64,000 nt of DNA from Streptomyces djakartensis (lineage in GTDB: Bacteria > Actinomycetota > Actinomycetes > Streptomycetales > Streptomycetaceae): contig NZ_BMWE01000011.1 in NCBI RefSeq assembly GCF_014651075.1, positions 233,761-297,760 of the forward strand, given 5' to 3'. Position numbers and translations under genes: made by a program. Positions 1 through 9,829 of the stretch are shown piece after piece (the first letter of the stretch is position 1; the number at the start of each line of letters is the position of its first letter). The notes below the pieces were generated by a model. That model saw nothing but the letters and a program-made list of their open reading frames with translations, was not told where the DNA came from and did not search any database.

Positions 1-128
1 CGGCGGAGTCCGGCTGGGACCGGGGGAGCGAGCAGCCGCCGCCCCCGCTGCCGCAGCAGGTCGTGGACGCCACCCGCGCCAAGTACGTGGAGGCGTACGA
101 GCGCCTGACCGGCACGAGCTGGTCGTAA
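1..128 (+). CDS. purC: Phosphoribosylaminoimidazole-succinocarboxamide synthase, C-terminal end (partial)
   Basis: Only the last 41 codons are present; the gene begins before the window. The tail reads through VVDATRAKYVEAYERLTG and ends at TAA, which is the typical SAICAR synthetase C-terminus, whose last helix carries the TR-K-Y-AYE-TG pattern. The enzyme joins CAIR and aspartate with ATP in purine synthesis. The other purine genes downstream in this window (purSQL, purF, purM) support the call. A strong hairpin follows 18 bases after the stop. Confidence 0.82.
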   Translation, partial: AESGWDRGSEQPPPPLPQQVVDATRAKYVEAYERLTGTSWS

Positions 129-146
129 CGCCGCGGCGCACACGCA

Positions 147-176
147 GAAGCCCCCCGGCCGGAACCGGGGGGCTTC
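147..176 (+). terminator. Hairpin terminator after purC
   Basis: A perfect 12-bp G+C-rich stem (147-158 with 165-176) with a six-base loop lies just after the purC stop codon. It has no long U-tract, as is common in Streptomyces. It also separates purC from the opposing tRNA-Gly gene. Confidence 0.7.
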
Positions 177-180
177 TCGC

Positions 181-256
181 TGGAGCGAACGACGAGGTTC
201 GAACTCGCGACCTCAACCTTGGCAAGGTTGCGCTCTACCAACTGAGCTACGTTCGC
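181..256 (-). tRNA. tRNA-Gly (anticodon GCC), CCA encoded
   Basis: Read on the minus strand this folds as a full cloverleaf: acceptor GCGAACG/CGTTCGC, D arm with GG, anticodon loop TTGCCAA and T loop TTCGAAC. The bases after the discriminator T are CCA, so the 3' end is genomically encoded. A second GCC gene at 4145-4217 is nearly identical but has a G-C pair where this one has A-T at pair 4-69 (a compensated change), and lacks CCA. Confidence 0.95.
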
Positions 257-278
257 ATGCGCCGTGGCGCGGGAACCA

Positions 279-899
279 CTATACCCAACCTCGCTCCCGC
301 GCGAGCCGCACCGCCGCATGCCGGTTCTCCGCCCCGAGCTTCGACACCGCCGACGACAGGTAGTTCCGCACGGTCCCCTGTGACAGCGCGGCCCGTTCCG
401 CGATCTCCGCGACAGGGGCCCCGTCGGCCGCCAGCTCCAGCACCTCGGCCTCCCGCGCGGTCAGCGGCGAGTCCCCGGCGGCGATCGCGTCGGCGGCCAA
501 CTCCGGGTCGACGTAACGATTACCGGCGTGCACCGTGCGGATGATCTCCGCGAGCCGCTGCGCGCTCACGGTCTTCGGCACGAACCCCCGCGCCCCGGCC
601 GCCAGCGCCCGTTTCAGATGCCCGGGCCGCCCGTGACTGGTGACGATGAGCACCTTGCAGGCGGGCAGTTCGGCACGCAGGCGTGTGGCGACCTTCACAC
701 CGTCGGCGCCGGGCATCTGGAGATCCAGCACCGCGACGTCGGGCTTGTGTGCCCGGGCCATGGCCAGCGCCTCCGGCCCGGTGGCCGCCTCGGCGACGAC
801 CACGAGGTCGTCCTCCATCGCCAGCAGCGCGGCGAGTGCCCCGCGGATGAGGTGCTCGTCGTCGGCGAGCAGCAGCCGTACGGGTTCCGCGGCGGTCAT
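279..899 (-). CDS. NarL/FixJ-family response regulator
   Basis: 206 aa. The N-terminal receiver domain has the acidic pair DDE near residue 15, the phospho-acceptor in VAVLDLQMPG near residue 59 and the conserved Lys in FVPKT near residue 109. A LuxR-type HTH (PLTAREAEVLELAADG to SKLGAENRHAA) fills residues 145-200. Its ATG overlaps the TGA of the upstream sensor kinase by four bases (ATGA), so the two are translationally coupled. It is the last gene of a four-gene operon with an ABC exporter, so it probably controls that exporter in response to membrane or antibiotic stress; the signal is not identifiable from sequence. Confidence 0.93.
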   Translation of the reverse strand: MTAAEPVRLLLADDEHLIRGALAALLAMEDDLVVVAEAATGPEALAMARAHKPDVAVLDLQMPGADGVKVATRLRAELPACKVLIVTSHGRPGHLKRALAAGARGFVPKTVSAQRLAEIIRTVHAGNRYVDPELAADAIAAGDSPLTAREAEVLELAADGAPVAEIAERAALSQGTVRNYLSSAVSKLGAENRHAAVRLARERGWV

Positions 900-2209
900 G
901 GCGTGACCTCACTCACAGGCCGTGTGGAGGCGGTCGGGGGGCCGAGCCGGGCGGGGCGGATGGCGTCCGTGCCGGAGGGGCCGGACCCGGAGGGGGGCAC
1001 GGCCTGAGACGGCAGAGGAATCTCCGCCGTAAGCCGGAACAGCCCCTGACCCGCGGGCCCTGCCTCCAGCGTCCCGTCGATCTCCGCGAGCCGTTCCCGC
1101 AGCCCGGCGAGCCCGGAGCCGGACCCGTTGTCCGTCGCGCCCTCGCTCGCTCCGTCGTTCTCCACGACTAACACCACACGTCCCTCCAGCACCCGCAGTC
1201 GCACCACACACCGCCGCGCGTCCCCGTGCCGCAGGACGTTCGTCACGGCCTCCCGCACCACCCATCCCAGGGCGGACTGCACCCCGGCCGGCAGCCCGGC
1301 TGCCGCCCCGCTCACCGTGCAGTCGATGCCGGCCGCGGCCAGCACCCCTTGCGCACCGGCCAGTTCGGAGCCGAGGTCGGCCTCCCGGTAGCCGCGGACG
1401 ACCTCCCGCACTTCCCGCTGCGACTCCTGCGCGAGCCGCTGCACCTCGACCATCTGGTCCACGGCCTCGGGCCGCCCCCGCTGAGCCAGCTGCACGGCGA
1501 GCTCGCTCTTGAGCGCGATGACGGCGAGGTTGCGGCCCATGACGTCGTGCAGATCGCGCCCGAACCTCAGCCGTTCCTCGGCGACGGCGAGCCGGGTCCG
1601 GGTCTCGCGGGCCTCGTCGAGTTCGTAGACGGCGTTGAGCAGCCAGACCGAGAAGACGGCCGTGAAGGCGAGGAAAGAGCCGCCCGCCAGCACGATCAAC
1701 GCCCTGAAGAACGCGGCGAGCGCGGAGGCGCCGAGAGCGAACGCCACCAGCCAGGCCCCCAGGGCGAATCCGCCCGCGATTGCGAACGTGCGCCGCCGGT
1801 CGCGGACGCCGAGCGCGATGATCCCCGGGCCGAAGATCAGAACGACCCCGAACATGGCGCCCGCGGCGCTGTCGGCGTCCTCACCGCGCGGTCCGTACTC
1901 GACGATGCCGATCGCCACGACCGAGACCGCGGCGGTGACGGCAGCCAGGGTCCACAGCAGTCCAAGCGGCTGTGGCCTGCGGCCACGCGTCCAGTCCAGC
2001 GCCCGGGACACGGTGGCGAAGCAGATCACGGCGTGCAGGGCCACCATGAGCAGCACCCAGACGCCGAGCCGTGGGCCCAGCGGGGCGACGGACGTGAGCC
2101 CGACGGTGCAGAACTCGATCATCGCGAATAAGTGGAACGACCACCGCGTGTACGTCTCGACCTTCTCCGGCGTGGTCTTGCGCCGCCACCACCTGCCCGG
2201 CCCCCGCAT
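896..2209 (-). CDS. Sensor histidine kinase (HisKA_3 type), multi-pass membrane protein
   Basis: 437 aa from the ATG at 2209, chosen because GGGGAAGGAC lies just upstream and the further upstream reading is low-complexity. About six hydrophobic segments occupy residues 25-200. A short coiled linker then leads to the H-box GRDLHDVMGRNL and an HATPase_c domain (REAVTNVLRHG as N-box, GSGLAGLRERL as G-box). This is the DesK/LiaS-like architecture that pairs with NarL-type regulators. It ends four bases inside the response regulator start and begins 22 bases after the ABC permease stop, so it shares one transcript with the exporter genes. Confidence 0.92.
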   Translation of the reverse strand: MRGPGRWWRRKTTPEKVETYTRWSFHLFAMIEFCTVGLTSVAPLGPRLGVWVLLMVALHAVICFATVSRALDWTRGRRPQPLGLLWTLAAVTAAVSVVAIGIVEYGPRGEDADSAAGAMFGVVLIFGPGIIALGVRDRRRTFAIAGGFALGAWLVAFALGASALAAFFRALIVLAGGSFLAFTAVFSVWLLNAVYELDEARETRTRLAVAEERLRFGRDLHDVMGRNLAVIALKSELAVQLAQRGRPEAVDQMVEVQRLAQESQREVREVVRGYREADLGSELAGAQGVLAAAGIDCTVSGAAAGLPAGVQSALGWVVREAVTNVLRHGDARRCVVRLRVLEGRVVLVVENDGASEGATDNGSGSGLAGLRERLAEIDGTLEAGPAGQGLFRLTAEIPLPSQAVPPSGSGPSGTDAIRPARLGPPTASTRPVSEVTP

Positions 2210-2231
2210 CAGCCCGTCCTTCCCCCTCCGG

Positions 2232-3035
2232 TCAACGCCGCGGTTCCCAGCGGAACCACCGCCGTACAGCAAACACCGACACCACGATCCAGGCCACCGC
2301 CGTGGCGACGGCGCCCAGCGTCTCGTTCGCCGAGAGGTCACCGGTCCAGCCGCCGCGCACCAGGGTGACCACGGGCGTCAGCGGCAGCAGCGCGCAGACG
2401 GAGGCCACCCGGTCCGGAAGCAGCTCCAGCGGGAAGAACATGCCCGAGCCCAGCATCGAGACGAGCATCAGCGGCATCGGCGTGACCTGGGCGCTCTCCC
2501 CGGTCCGGGTGAAGCTCGCGGTGACCGCGGCGAGGGCGGCGCACATCACGAGCCCCGACAGCAGTCCGAGGACCGCCAGATGAGGCGCCGACGGCGCGGA
2601 CATGTCCAGCAGCAGTGCGCAGCCCGCCGCCAGCAGCAGGCACTGCGCCAGCCCGGTGAGGACGGCCGGCAGCGCGGAACCGGCCAGGATCTCGACGTCC
2701 CGCACCTCACCGGTGCGCAGCCGCTTGAGGACGAGTTCCTCACGCCGGACGACGAAGGTGCCGACGAGCACCGAGTAGACGGCGAACAGCAGGGAGAAGC
2801 CGACCGCCGCGGGCAGCACCAGGGTGCCGGTGTCCAGTCCGGCTTCGGCGAGGTCCATCTCCTGGGACGCCTGCGACGTGCTGACCGGCAGCACCAGCGG
2901 TACGAACAGCGCGGCGACCAGCGCGCCCCTGGTCCGCCCGAGCAGGGTCAGCTCGGCGCGGGCGAGCGCCGCCATCCGGCTCAGCGCGGTGGTCGCCGCC
3001 GGCACCGGGCGGGACGTCGGGTGGGTGGCGCTCAT
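2232..3035 (-). CDS. ABC-2 type transporter permease
   Basis: 267 aa with about six predicted membrane segments (for example residues 75-95, 125-150, 155-180 and 230-250) and the fold of ABC-2 exporters of the YvfS/DrrB kind. The start at 3035 is preferred because its ATG overlaps the TGA of the ATPase gene by four bases; the longer reading frame upstream overlaps the ATPase gene. It pairs with the adjacent ATPase. The exported compound is unknown. The arrangement ABC ATPase, permease, kinase, regulator resembles actinobacterial drug or lipid efflux operons. Confidence 0.9.
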   Translation of the reverse strand: MSATHPTSRPVPAATTALSRMAALARAELTLLGRTRGALVAALFVPLVLPVSTSQASQEMDLAEAGLDTGTLVLPAAVGFSLLFAVYSVLVGTFVVRREELVLKRLRTGEVRDVEILAGSALPAVLTGLAQCLLLAAGCALLLDMSAPSAPHLAVLGLLSGLVMCAALAAVTASFTRTGESAQVTPMPLMLVSMLGSGMFFPLELLPDRVASVCALLPLTPVVTLVRGGWTGDLSANETLGAVATAVAWIVVSVFAVRRWFRWEPRR

Positions 3036-4003
3036 GCCGCGTACTCCTTCGTGCTCGTTCCCCTGGTTCGTTCCGCGGAGACCTCCTTGGCGATCCGGAG
3101 GAACGCCTCTTCCAGGGAGGCCGACCGCACGTCCAGGCGGCGCAGCTCGACCCGGGCCTGTGCCGCCCACATCAGCAGCCCGGTGGCCGTCCGCTGCGGT
3201 TCATGGGTGCTCAGCCGGATCATCCGGCCGTCGGTGTGGTGCCCGGCCACGCCCAGCTCGCCGAGCGGGGGAAGGTCACCGGCGAAGTAACCGTCGGGCA
3301 GTTCGAAGGAGATCCGGGACGGTTCGGTGGCGGTCACCTCGGCCGGGGTTCCGGTGGTGGCGAAGCGGCCCTCGTGCATGATCGCCAGCCGGTCGGCGAG
3401 ATTCTCGGCCTCCTCCAGGTAGTGGGTGGTCAGCAGCACGGTCGTCCCGCCGTCGCGCAGCGCGCTCACCAACTCCCGGGTGTCCCGGCGGCCCTCGGCG
3501 TCCAGCCCGGTGGTCGGCTCGTCCAGGAAGAGCACCTCGGGGTCGCCGAGCAGCGCGAGTGCCAGGTCCAGCCGGCGCCGCTGCCCGCCGGACAGCTGCT
3601 TGACCCGGGTGCGGGCCTTCGACTCGAGCCCGACCAGCGCCAGCACCTCCGCCGGCGGCCGGGCTCCGCTGACGCACCCCGCCCACATCCGGGCGGTCTC
3701 CGCGACGGTCAGCTCGGAGGGGAACCCCCCTTCCTGGAGCATCACGCCGGTGCGGGGCCGTACGAGGGACCGCTCGGTGTACGGGTCGTGTCCGAGAACC
3801 CGTACCCGCCCGTCGGCCGGTGCGGCGAGCCCTTCCAGTAGTTCGACCGTGGACGTCTTGCCCGCGCCGTTGGTGCCCAGCAGGGCGAAGATCTCCCCGC
3901 GCCGTACGGAGAAGCTGATTCCGCGGACCGCCTCGAACCCGCCCCCGTACACCCGCCGCAGGTCAGTGACCTGAATCACGTGTTCGTGTCCGTAGGTTTC
4001 CAT
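3032..4003 (-). CDS. ABC transporter ATP-binding protein
   Basis: 323 aa. Walker A is GTNGAGKT near residue 44, the signature motif is LSGGQRRRLDLAL near residue 138, Walker B is EVLFLDEPTTGLD and the switch His is in LLTTHYLEEAE. A C-terminal extension of about 100 residues is typical of DrrA/CcmA-type exporter ATPases. It is the first gene of the minus-strand operon with the permease, kinase and regulator. An inverted repeat lies about 45 bases upstream of its ATG. Confidence 0.94.
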   Translation of the reverse strand: METYGHEHVIQVTDLRRVYGGGFEAVRGISFSVRRGEIFALLGTNGAGKTSTVELLEGLAAPADGRVRVLGHDPYTERSLVRPRTGVMLQEGGFPSELTVAETARMWAGCVSGARPPAEVLALVGLESKARTRVKQLSGGQRRRLDLALALLGDPEVLFLDEPTTGLDAEGRRDTRELVSALRDGGTTVLLTTHYLEEAENLADRLAIMHEGRFATTGTPAEVTATEPSRISFELPDGYFAGDLPPLGELGVAGHHTDGRMIRLSTHEPQRTATGLLMWAAQARVELRRLDVRSASLEEAFLRIAKEVSAERTRGTSTKEYAA

Positions 4004-4046
4004 GCCCTCAGGGTTCCGTCTCCGCGGGGCCGGTCGCAGTGCGCGC

Positions 4047-4066
4047 TGTCATCACTAGGCATGACA
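4047..4066. promoter_or_regulatory. Inverted repeat upstream of the ABC/two-component operon
   Basis: TGTCAT and ATGACA are separated by eight bases, 44 bases before the ATG of the ABC ATPase gene. The position and symmetry suit an operator for the operon's own NarL-type regulator. This is inference from position only. Confidence 0.45.
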
Positions 4067-4109
4067 AACGTCAGAAGGACCTCGGACGGGCGCTCGACAG
4101 AAACGAAAA

Positions 4110-4135
4110 GACCCCGGTCCTGATGGACCGGGGTC
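4110..4135 (-). terminator. Rho-independent terminator after tRNA-Gly(GCC)
   Basis: An 11-bp stem (4110-4120 with 4125-4135) and TGAT/ATCA loop, followed on the minus strand by TTTTCGTTTC. It lies just past the 3' end of the tRNA-Gly gene and can end both minus-strand tRNA-Gly genes here. Confidence 0.85.
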
Positions 4136-4144
4136 TCATTCCCG

Positions 4145-4217
4145 AGCGGACGACGAGGTTCGAACTCGCGACCTCAACCTTGGCAAGGTTGCGCTCTACC
4201 AACTGAGCTACGTCCGC
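4145..4217 (-). tRNA. tRNA-Gly (anticodon GCC)
   Basis: 73 nt cloverleaf on the minus strand: acceptor GCGGACG/CGTCCGC, anticodon loop TTGCCAA, T loop TTCGAAC, discriminator T. CCA is not encoded. It is nearly identical to the copy at 181-256. Confidence 0.95.
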
Positions 4218-4298
4218 ATATGCCCCCGGCCAGCTTTCACCGACCGGTGCGAGCACCAGCCTACCTGATCCACAGCAGTGGCCGGTACGGCGGTGCAG

Positions 4299-4370
4299 AG
4301 CGGGTGACAGGAATCGCACACTGCGCCTACCCCCTGGAAGGGGGTTGTTCTACTACTAAACTACACCCGC
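4299..4370 (-). tRNA. tRNA-Gly (anticodon UCC) with atypical T arm
   Basis: 72 nt on the minus strand. Acceptor GCGGGTG/CACCCGC, D stem GTTT/GAAC, and an anticodon stem ACCCC/GGGGT with loop CTTCCAG are all intact, so the anticodon is UCC. The T arm is not: in the standard register the 5' strand CAGTG cannot pair with CCTGT beyond one Watson-Crick pair and one wobble, and the loop reads TGCGATT rather than TTCRANY. The D loop reads AGTAGTA, so G18 is replaced by A. It may be a specialised tRNA or a decaying gene; see findings. Confidence 0.8.
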
Positions 4371-4505
4371 ACGTCTCCGTTGAGCTGGGCCTTTCGGCCT
4401 CGCCCCGCGGCGTGCTCCAGACTCTAGCTGATCAGCGGGGGTGCTGCGCAAGTCGGTTGCCGCGAGGGGTGGGTGACCGGCCGTCGGCCCAGGCTCACCG
4501 GGCCG

Positions 4506-4823
4506 TCACTGCGCGGCGGTGAACGCCTCGTAGACCTTCTTGGGGATGCGCCCGCGCGCGGGGACCTCCATCTTGTTGGACTGGGCCCAGGCGCGCACGG
4601 CCGACGGGTCGGGGGCGACCTCCGTCTGCCGGTACGCCCGGCCCGAGCGGGACCGCTTGCGGCCGGCCTCGACGTAGGGCGCGAGGGCCTTCCGCAGTTC
4701 GCCGGCGTTGACTTCGCTCAGGTCGATCTCGTACGACTTGCCGTCCAGTCCGAAGGCGATCGTTTCCGTCGCTTCCGAGCCGTCGATGTCGTCAAAGAGA
4801 GTGACCACGACCTTCTGCGCCAC
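4506..4823 (-). CDS. lsrL: Lsr2-family nucleoid-associated protein (LsrL-like)
   Basis: 105 aa from a GTG at 4823, chosen because AAGGGACC lies about seven bases upstream and because the protein then begins with the Lsr2 N-terminus AQKVVVTLFDDIDGSEA. The N-terminal part is the dimerisation/oligomerisation domain. The C-terminal half ends in a DNA-binding domain with an AT-hook-like core PARGRIPKKV preceded by VRAWAQSNK. Lsr2 proteins bind AT-rich DNA and silence specialised-metabolite and foreign genes. Streptomyces has two paralogues, and I recall that the one beside the purine genes is LsrL. The gene is transcribed away from purS. Confidence 0.9.
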   Translation of the reverse strand: MAQKVVVTLFDDIDGSEATETIAFGLDGKSYEIDLSEVNAGELRKALAPYVEAGRKRSRSGRAYRQTEVAPDPSAVRAWAQSNKMEVPARGRIPKKVYEAFTAAQ

Positions 4824-5146
4824 GAATATCGGTCCCTTCTTGCGGCACTTTGCCAATTAGTTTGTACAGTGCCCGGCAATGCATGGTGAAGCCCGACTAA
4901 ATCCTCCCGCGTGTCCAAAATCAAGAGGGAGCGGAGCGACTTCTAACGAAGCGTGATGGCGGGAGACGGGTGGGCGCAATACCTTTCGGGCGTCGGTCCG
5001 GAATCTTTCCCGCAAATTTTCGCGTGTGCGCCCGTCGATGCCGGATCGTGATGACGGTCACGTAGATTCCTACAAGTCGACGCGCGTAGAAATTTTGTGC
5101 GGGTAGTCTGAAGGAACCTGCTCAGCACCACACACCGGGAGTGCCA
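4824..5146. other. Divergent intergenic region lsrL/purS
   Basis: About 320 bases without a credible gene. It is clearly more A+T-rich than its surroundings, for example around 4840-4920 and 5060-5110, and must hold the promoters of lsrL (leftward) and purSQL (rightward). A TAGTCT element at 5104-5109 could be a -10 box for purS, but no matching -35 is evident. The A+T-richness next to an Lsr2-family gene would suit self-binding. Confidence 0.5.
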
Positions 5147-5410
5147 GTGGCACGCGTCGTAGTCGACGTCATGCTCAAGCCGGAGATCCTCGACCCCCAG
5201 GGCCAGGCGGTGCAGCGCGCACTGCCGCGGCTGGGTTTCGACGGGATCTCGGACGTCCGCCAGGGAAAGCGTTTCGAACTGGAAGTTGACGGGCCGGTCG
5301 ACGAGGCCGCCCTCGCCCGCATTCACGATCTTGCGGAGTCCTTCCTCGCGAACACCGTGATCGAGGACTTCACCGTCCGGGTCGAGGAAGCCGCGGAGGC
5401 CGTGAAGTGA
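5147..5410 (+). CDS. purS: Phosphoribosylformylglycinamidine synthase subunit PurS
   Basis: 87 aa. PurS is the small bridging subunit of the PurSQL FGAM synthetase complex. The sequence ARVVVDVMLKPEILDPQG and the later FDGISDVRQGKRFELEV match the family. Two GTG codons lie in frame at 5141 and 5147; the second is preferred because GGGAG sits five bases before it, while the first directly abuts that motif. The last codons overlap the purQ GTG (GTGA). Confidence 0.94.
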   Translation: MARVVVDVMLKPEILDPQGQAVQRALPRLGFDGISDVRQGKRFELEVDGPVDEAALARIHDLAESFLANTVIEDFTVRVEEAAEAVK

Positions 5411-6083
5411 CCGCTCGTATTGGCGTCGTCACTTTTCCGGGCAGTCTGGACGACCGGGACACGCAGCGCGCGATCCGTCTCGCCGGGGCCGAGCCGGTCG
5501 CCCTGTGGCACAAGGACAAGGACCTCAAGCAGGTCGACGCCGTGGTGCTGTGCGGTGGCTTCTCCTACGGCGACTATCTGCGGGCCGGGGCCATCGCCCG
5601 TTTCTCGCCGGTGATGGAGCCCCTGCTGGAGCAGGCGAAGGCCGGTCTGCCGGTGCTCGGCATCTGCAACGGCTTCCAGATCCTCACCGAGGCACACCTG
5701 CTGCCCGGCACGATGCTGCGCAACGACCACCTGCACTTCATCTGCCGCGACCAGAAGCTGCGGGTGGAGAACGCCGAGACCGCCTGGACCACCGACTACA
5801 CGGCCGGCCAGGAGATCCACATCCCGCTGAAGAACAACGACGGGCAGTACGTCGCCGACGAGCGCACCCTCGACGAGCTGGAGGCCGAGGGCCGGGTCGC
5901 CTTCCGGTACCTCGACTTCAACCCCAACGGCTCGCAGCGCGACATCGCGGGCGTCACCAACGCGGCCGGGAACGTCGTGGGCCTCATGCCGCACCCCGAG
6001 CACGCCGTCGAGCCGCTGATCGGCACCGGTCGCACCGACGGCCTCCCGTTCTTCACCTCGATCCTCAAGAAGCTGGTCAACGC

Positions 6084-6087
<4 letters not shown>
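5407..6087 (+). CDS. purQ: Phosphoribosylformylglycinamidine synthase subunit PurQ (glutaminase)
   Basis: 226 aa class I glutamine amidotransferase. The nucleophile elbow is VLGICNGFQ (Cys near residue 87), the oxyanion region CGGFSYGDYLRAGA and the His/Glu dyad in MPHPEHAVE. It supplies ammonia to PurL. The GTG start overlaps the purS stop and its own TGA overlaps the purL ATG by four bases, so all three subunits are translationally coupled, which suits equal stoichiometry. Confidence 0.96.
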
Positions 6088-8342
<2,255 letters not shown>

Positions 8343-8354
8343 ACCGGCCGTCAC

Positions 8355-8388
8355 GGAGCCCCCGCCCGATTCGTCGGGCGGGGGCTCC
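8355..8388 (+). terminator. Terminator of the purSQL operon
   Basis: A perfect 15-bp stem (8355-8369 with 8374-8388) with loop TTCG lies 13 bases after the purL stop. No U-run follows. Confidence 0.75.
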
Positions 8389-8418
8389 GTCGTGCCCGGA
8401 GGGAGCACCACACAGGGT

Positions 8419-8448
8419 CTTACACGCTATTACGTACTTACGTAAGAT
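8419..8448 (+). promoter_or_regulatory. Promoter with overlapping palindrome upstream of the wHTH gene
   Basis: CTTACA (8419-8424), an 18-base spacer and TAAGAT (8443-8448) form a plausible promoter whose start would fall at the ATG at 8456, making the mRNA leaderless. The spacer and -10 overlap TTACGTA direct repeats (8430-8436, 8438-8444) and a perfect palindrome CTTACGTAAG (8437-8446), a likely autoregulatory operator. Confidence 0.5.
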
Positions 8449-8455
8449 CGCGGGC

Positions 8456-8956
8456 ATGGATCTGGAGCAGCGTGTCGCCGATCTCGAGCGCCGCGTCGCG
8501 GAGCTGGACGGCGCTCAGCGCGGCGCACCCCGCCTCGACGAGGGCGACTTCTGGGCGCTGAACGGACTGAAGGAGAAGCTGTCCGAACTGGACGCGGCCG
8601 ACGGCGGCGTCCTCTACACCGGCTCGGTGACCCTGCCGACGGGTGAGGCCTACTCCTGGCAGATGGGTGCCCTCACGGAAGGCCTGCTGGAGGACGACTG
8701 GGCCACGGCCGCCGAGTCCTTCGCGGCCCTCGGTCACGCGGTCCGGCTCCGGCTCCTGCGCGAGATCCTCGGCGGCCGCCGCACCGCCGCCGAACTCGCC
8801 GGACTGGATGAGGTTGGCACGACCGGCCAGGTCTACCACCACCTGCGCCAGCTCACCGGCGCGGGCTGGCTGCAGACGACCGGCCGGGGCCGCTACGCGG
8901 TGCCGCCGGCCCGGGTCGTACCGCTGCTGGTCGCGCTGTCGACAACCCGCTCGTAG
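8456..8956 (+). CDS. Winged-helix transcriptional regulator (ArsR-like fold)
   Basis: 166 aa. Residues 1-20 form a Leu-heptad coiled segment (LEQRVADLERRVAEL). The C-terminal half (residues 85-165) is a winged HTH: LGHAVRLRLLREILGGRRTAAELAG, then GQVYHHLRQLTGAGWLQTTGRGRYAV. This matches ArsR/HTH_20-type helix-turn-helix proteins. No Cys metal site is present, so metal sensing is unlikely. No Shine-Dalgarno precedes the ATG, and the promoter position suggests a leaderless transcript. An M23 peptidase gene follows after 34 bases on the same strand and is probably co-transcribed. Confidence 0.75.
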   Translation: MDLEQRVADLERRVAELDGAQRGAPRLDEGDFWALNGLKEKLSELDAADGGVLYTGSVTLPTGEAYSWQMGALTEGLLEDDWATAAESFAALGHAVRLRLLREILGGRRTAAELAGLDEVGTTGQVYHHLRQLTGAGWLQTTGRGRYAVPPARVVPLLVALSTTRS

Positions 8957-8990
8957 ACCCCATGGACCCCGACCCGAATAGGGGAACAGA

Positions 8991-9824
8991 ATGTCCGCCC
9001 GCAAGTTAGGCATGCTCACCTACCGAGGACTGCAGCTGACCTTCCTCGGCCTCGTGACCGCCCAAATCAGCCTCGGCTGGGACTACGCGGCATGGTGGAA
9101 CCTCCTGCCCCTCGCCCTGGCCTACGCCGTCGTCACCGTCGGCAACCGGTGGGGCGGTGCCCCCGATAGCCCCCGCGTCGTCCCTGAAACCCTCGAGGTC
9201 GCCCCGCCCGTCACCGGCCGCTGGTCCGCCCTGAACAGCCCGGCCGACCGGACCCCGAGCCACGGCACCCACGCCCACGGCCAGACCTACGCCATCGACG
9301 TCGTCGCCGAGCGCACGCCGGGCGCCCGCCCCGCCTTCCGCTGGCTGTGGCCGATCGCCCGACGGCCCCAGGCCTTCCCGGCCTTCGGCGCCCCCCTCCT
9401 CGCGGTCGCCGACGGCACCGTCGTACGGGCCGCCGACGGGCATCGCGATCATCTGAGCCGCAACTCCCTCCTCGGGCTGCTGTACCTGATGCTCCTCGAG
9501 GGATCCGTGCGCGAGCTGGCGGGCGTCCACCGCATCCTCGGCAACCACGTCATCCTCGACCTCGGCAACGGCACCTACGCTGCTTACGCCCACCTCCAGC
9601 GCGGCTCCCTCACCGTCAGGGAGGGAGACCGCGTCCACGCCGGACAGCCGCTCGCCCGCTGCGGCAACTCCGGCAACTCTTCCGAGCCGCACCTGCACTT
9701 CCAGCTGATGGACGGCCCGGACCCGGACGCGGCCCGCGGCGTCCCCTTCACCTGGAGCGGCATCGGCGTGCCGCGCGACGGCGAGACCTTCGAAGCTCCG
9801 TCCACAGCCGTCGCCCTAGGCTGA
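8991..9824 (+). CDS. M23 family metallopeptidase, membrane-anchored
   Basis: 277 aa. Two hydrophobic segments (residues 13-28 and 35-49) anchor the N-terminus. The peptidase domain starts with HGTHAHGQTYAID, which supplies the first Zn His and Asp, and ends with EPHLHFQLMDGP, which supplies the last His. This LytM/M23 fold cleaves peptidoglycan cross-bridges or acts as a sensor or activator. Its place directly behind a wHTH regulator suggests the regulator controls it. The next gene starts only five bases after its stop. Confidence 0.85.
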   Translation: MSARKLGMLTYRGLQLTFLGLVTAQISLGWDYAAWWNLLPLALAYAVVTVGNRWGGAPDSPRVVPETLEVAPPVTGRWSALNSPADRTPSHGTHAHGQTYAIDVVAERTPGARPAFRWLWPIARRPQAFPAFGAPLLAVADGTVVRAADGHRDHLSRNSLLGLLYLMLLEGSVRELAGVHRILGNHVILDLGNGTYAAYAHLQRGSLTVREGDRVHAGQPLARCGNSGNSSEPHLHFQLMDGPDPDAARGVPFTWSGIGVPRDGETFEAPSTAVALG

Positions 9825-9829
9825 CGCCC

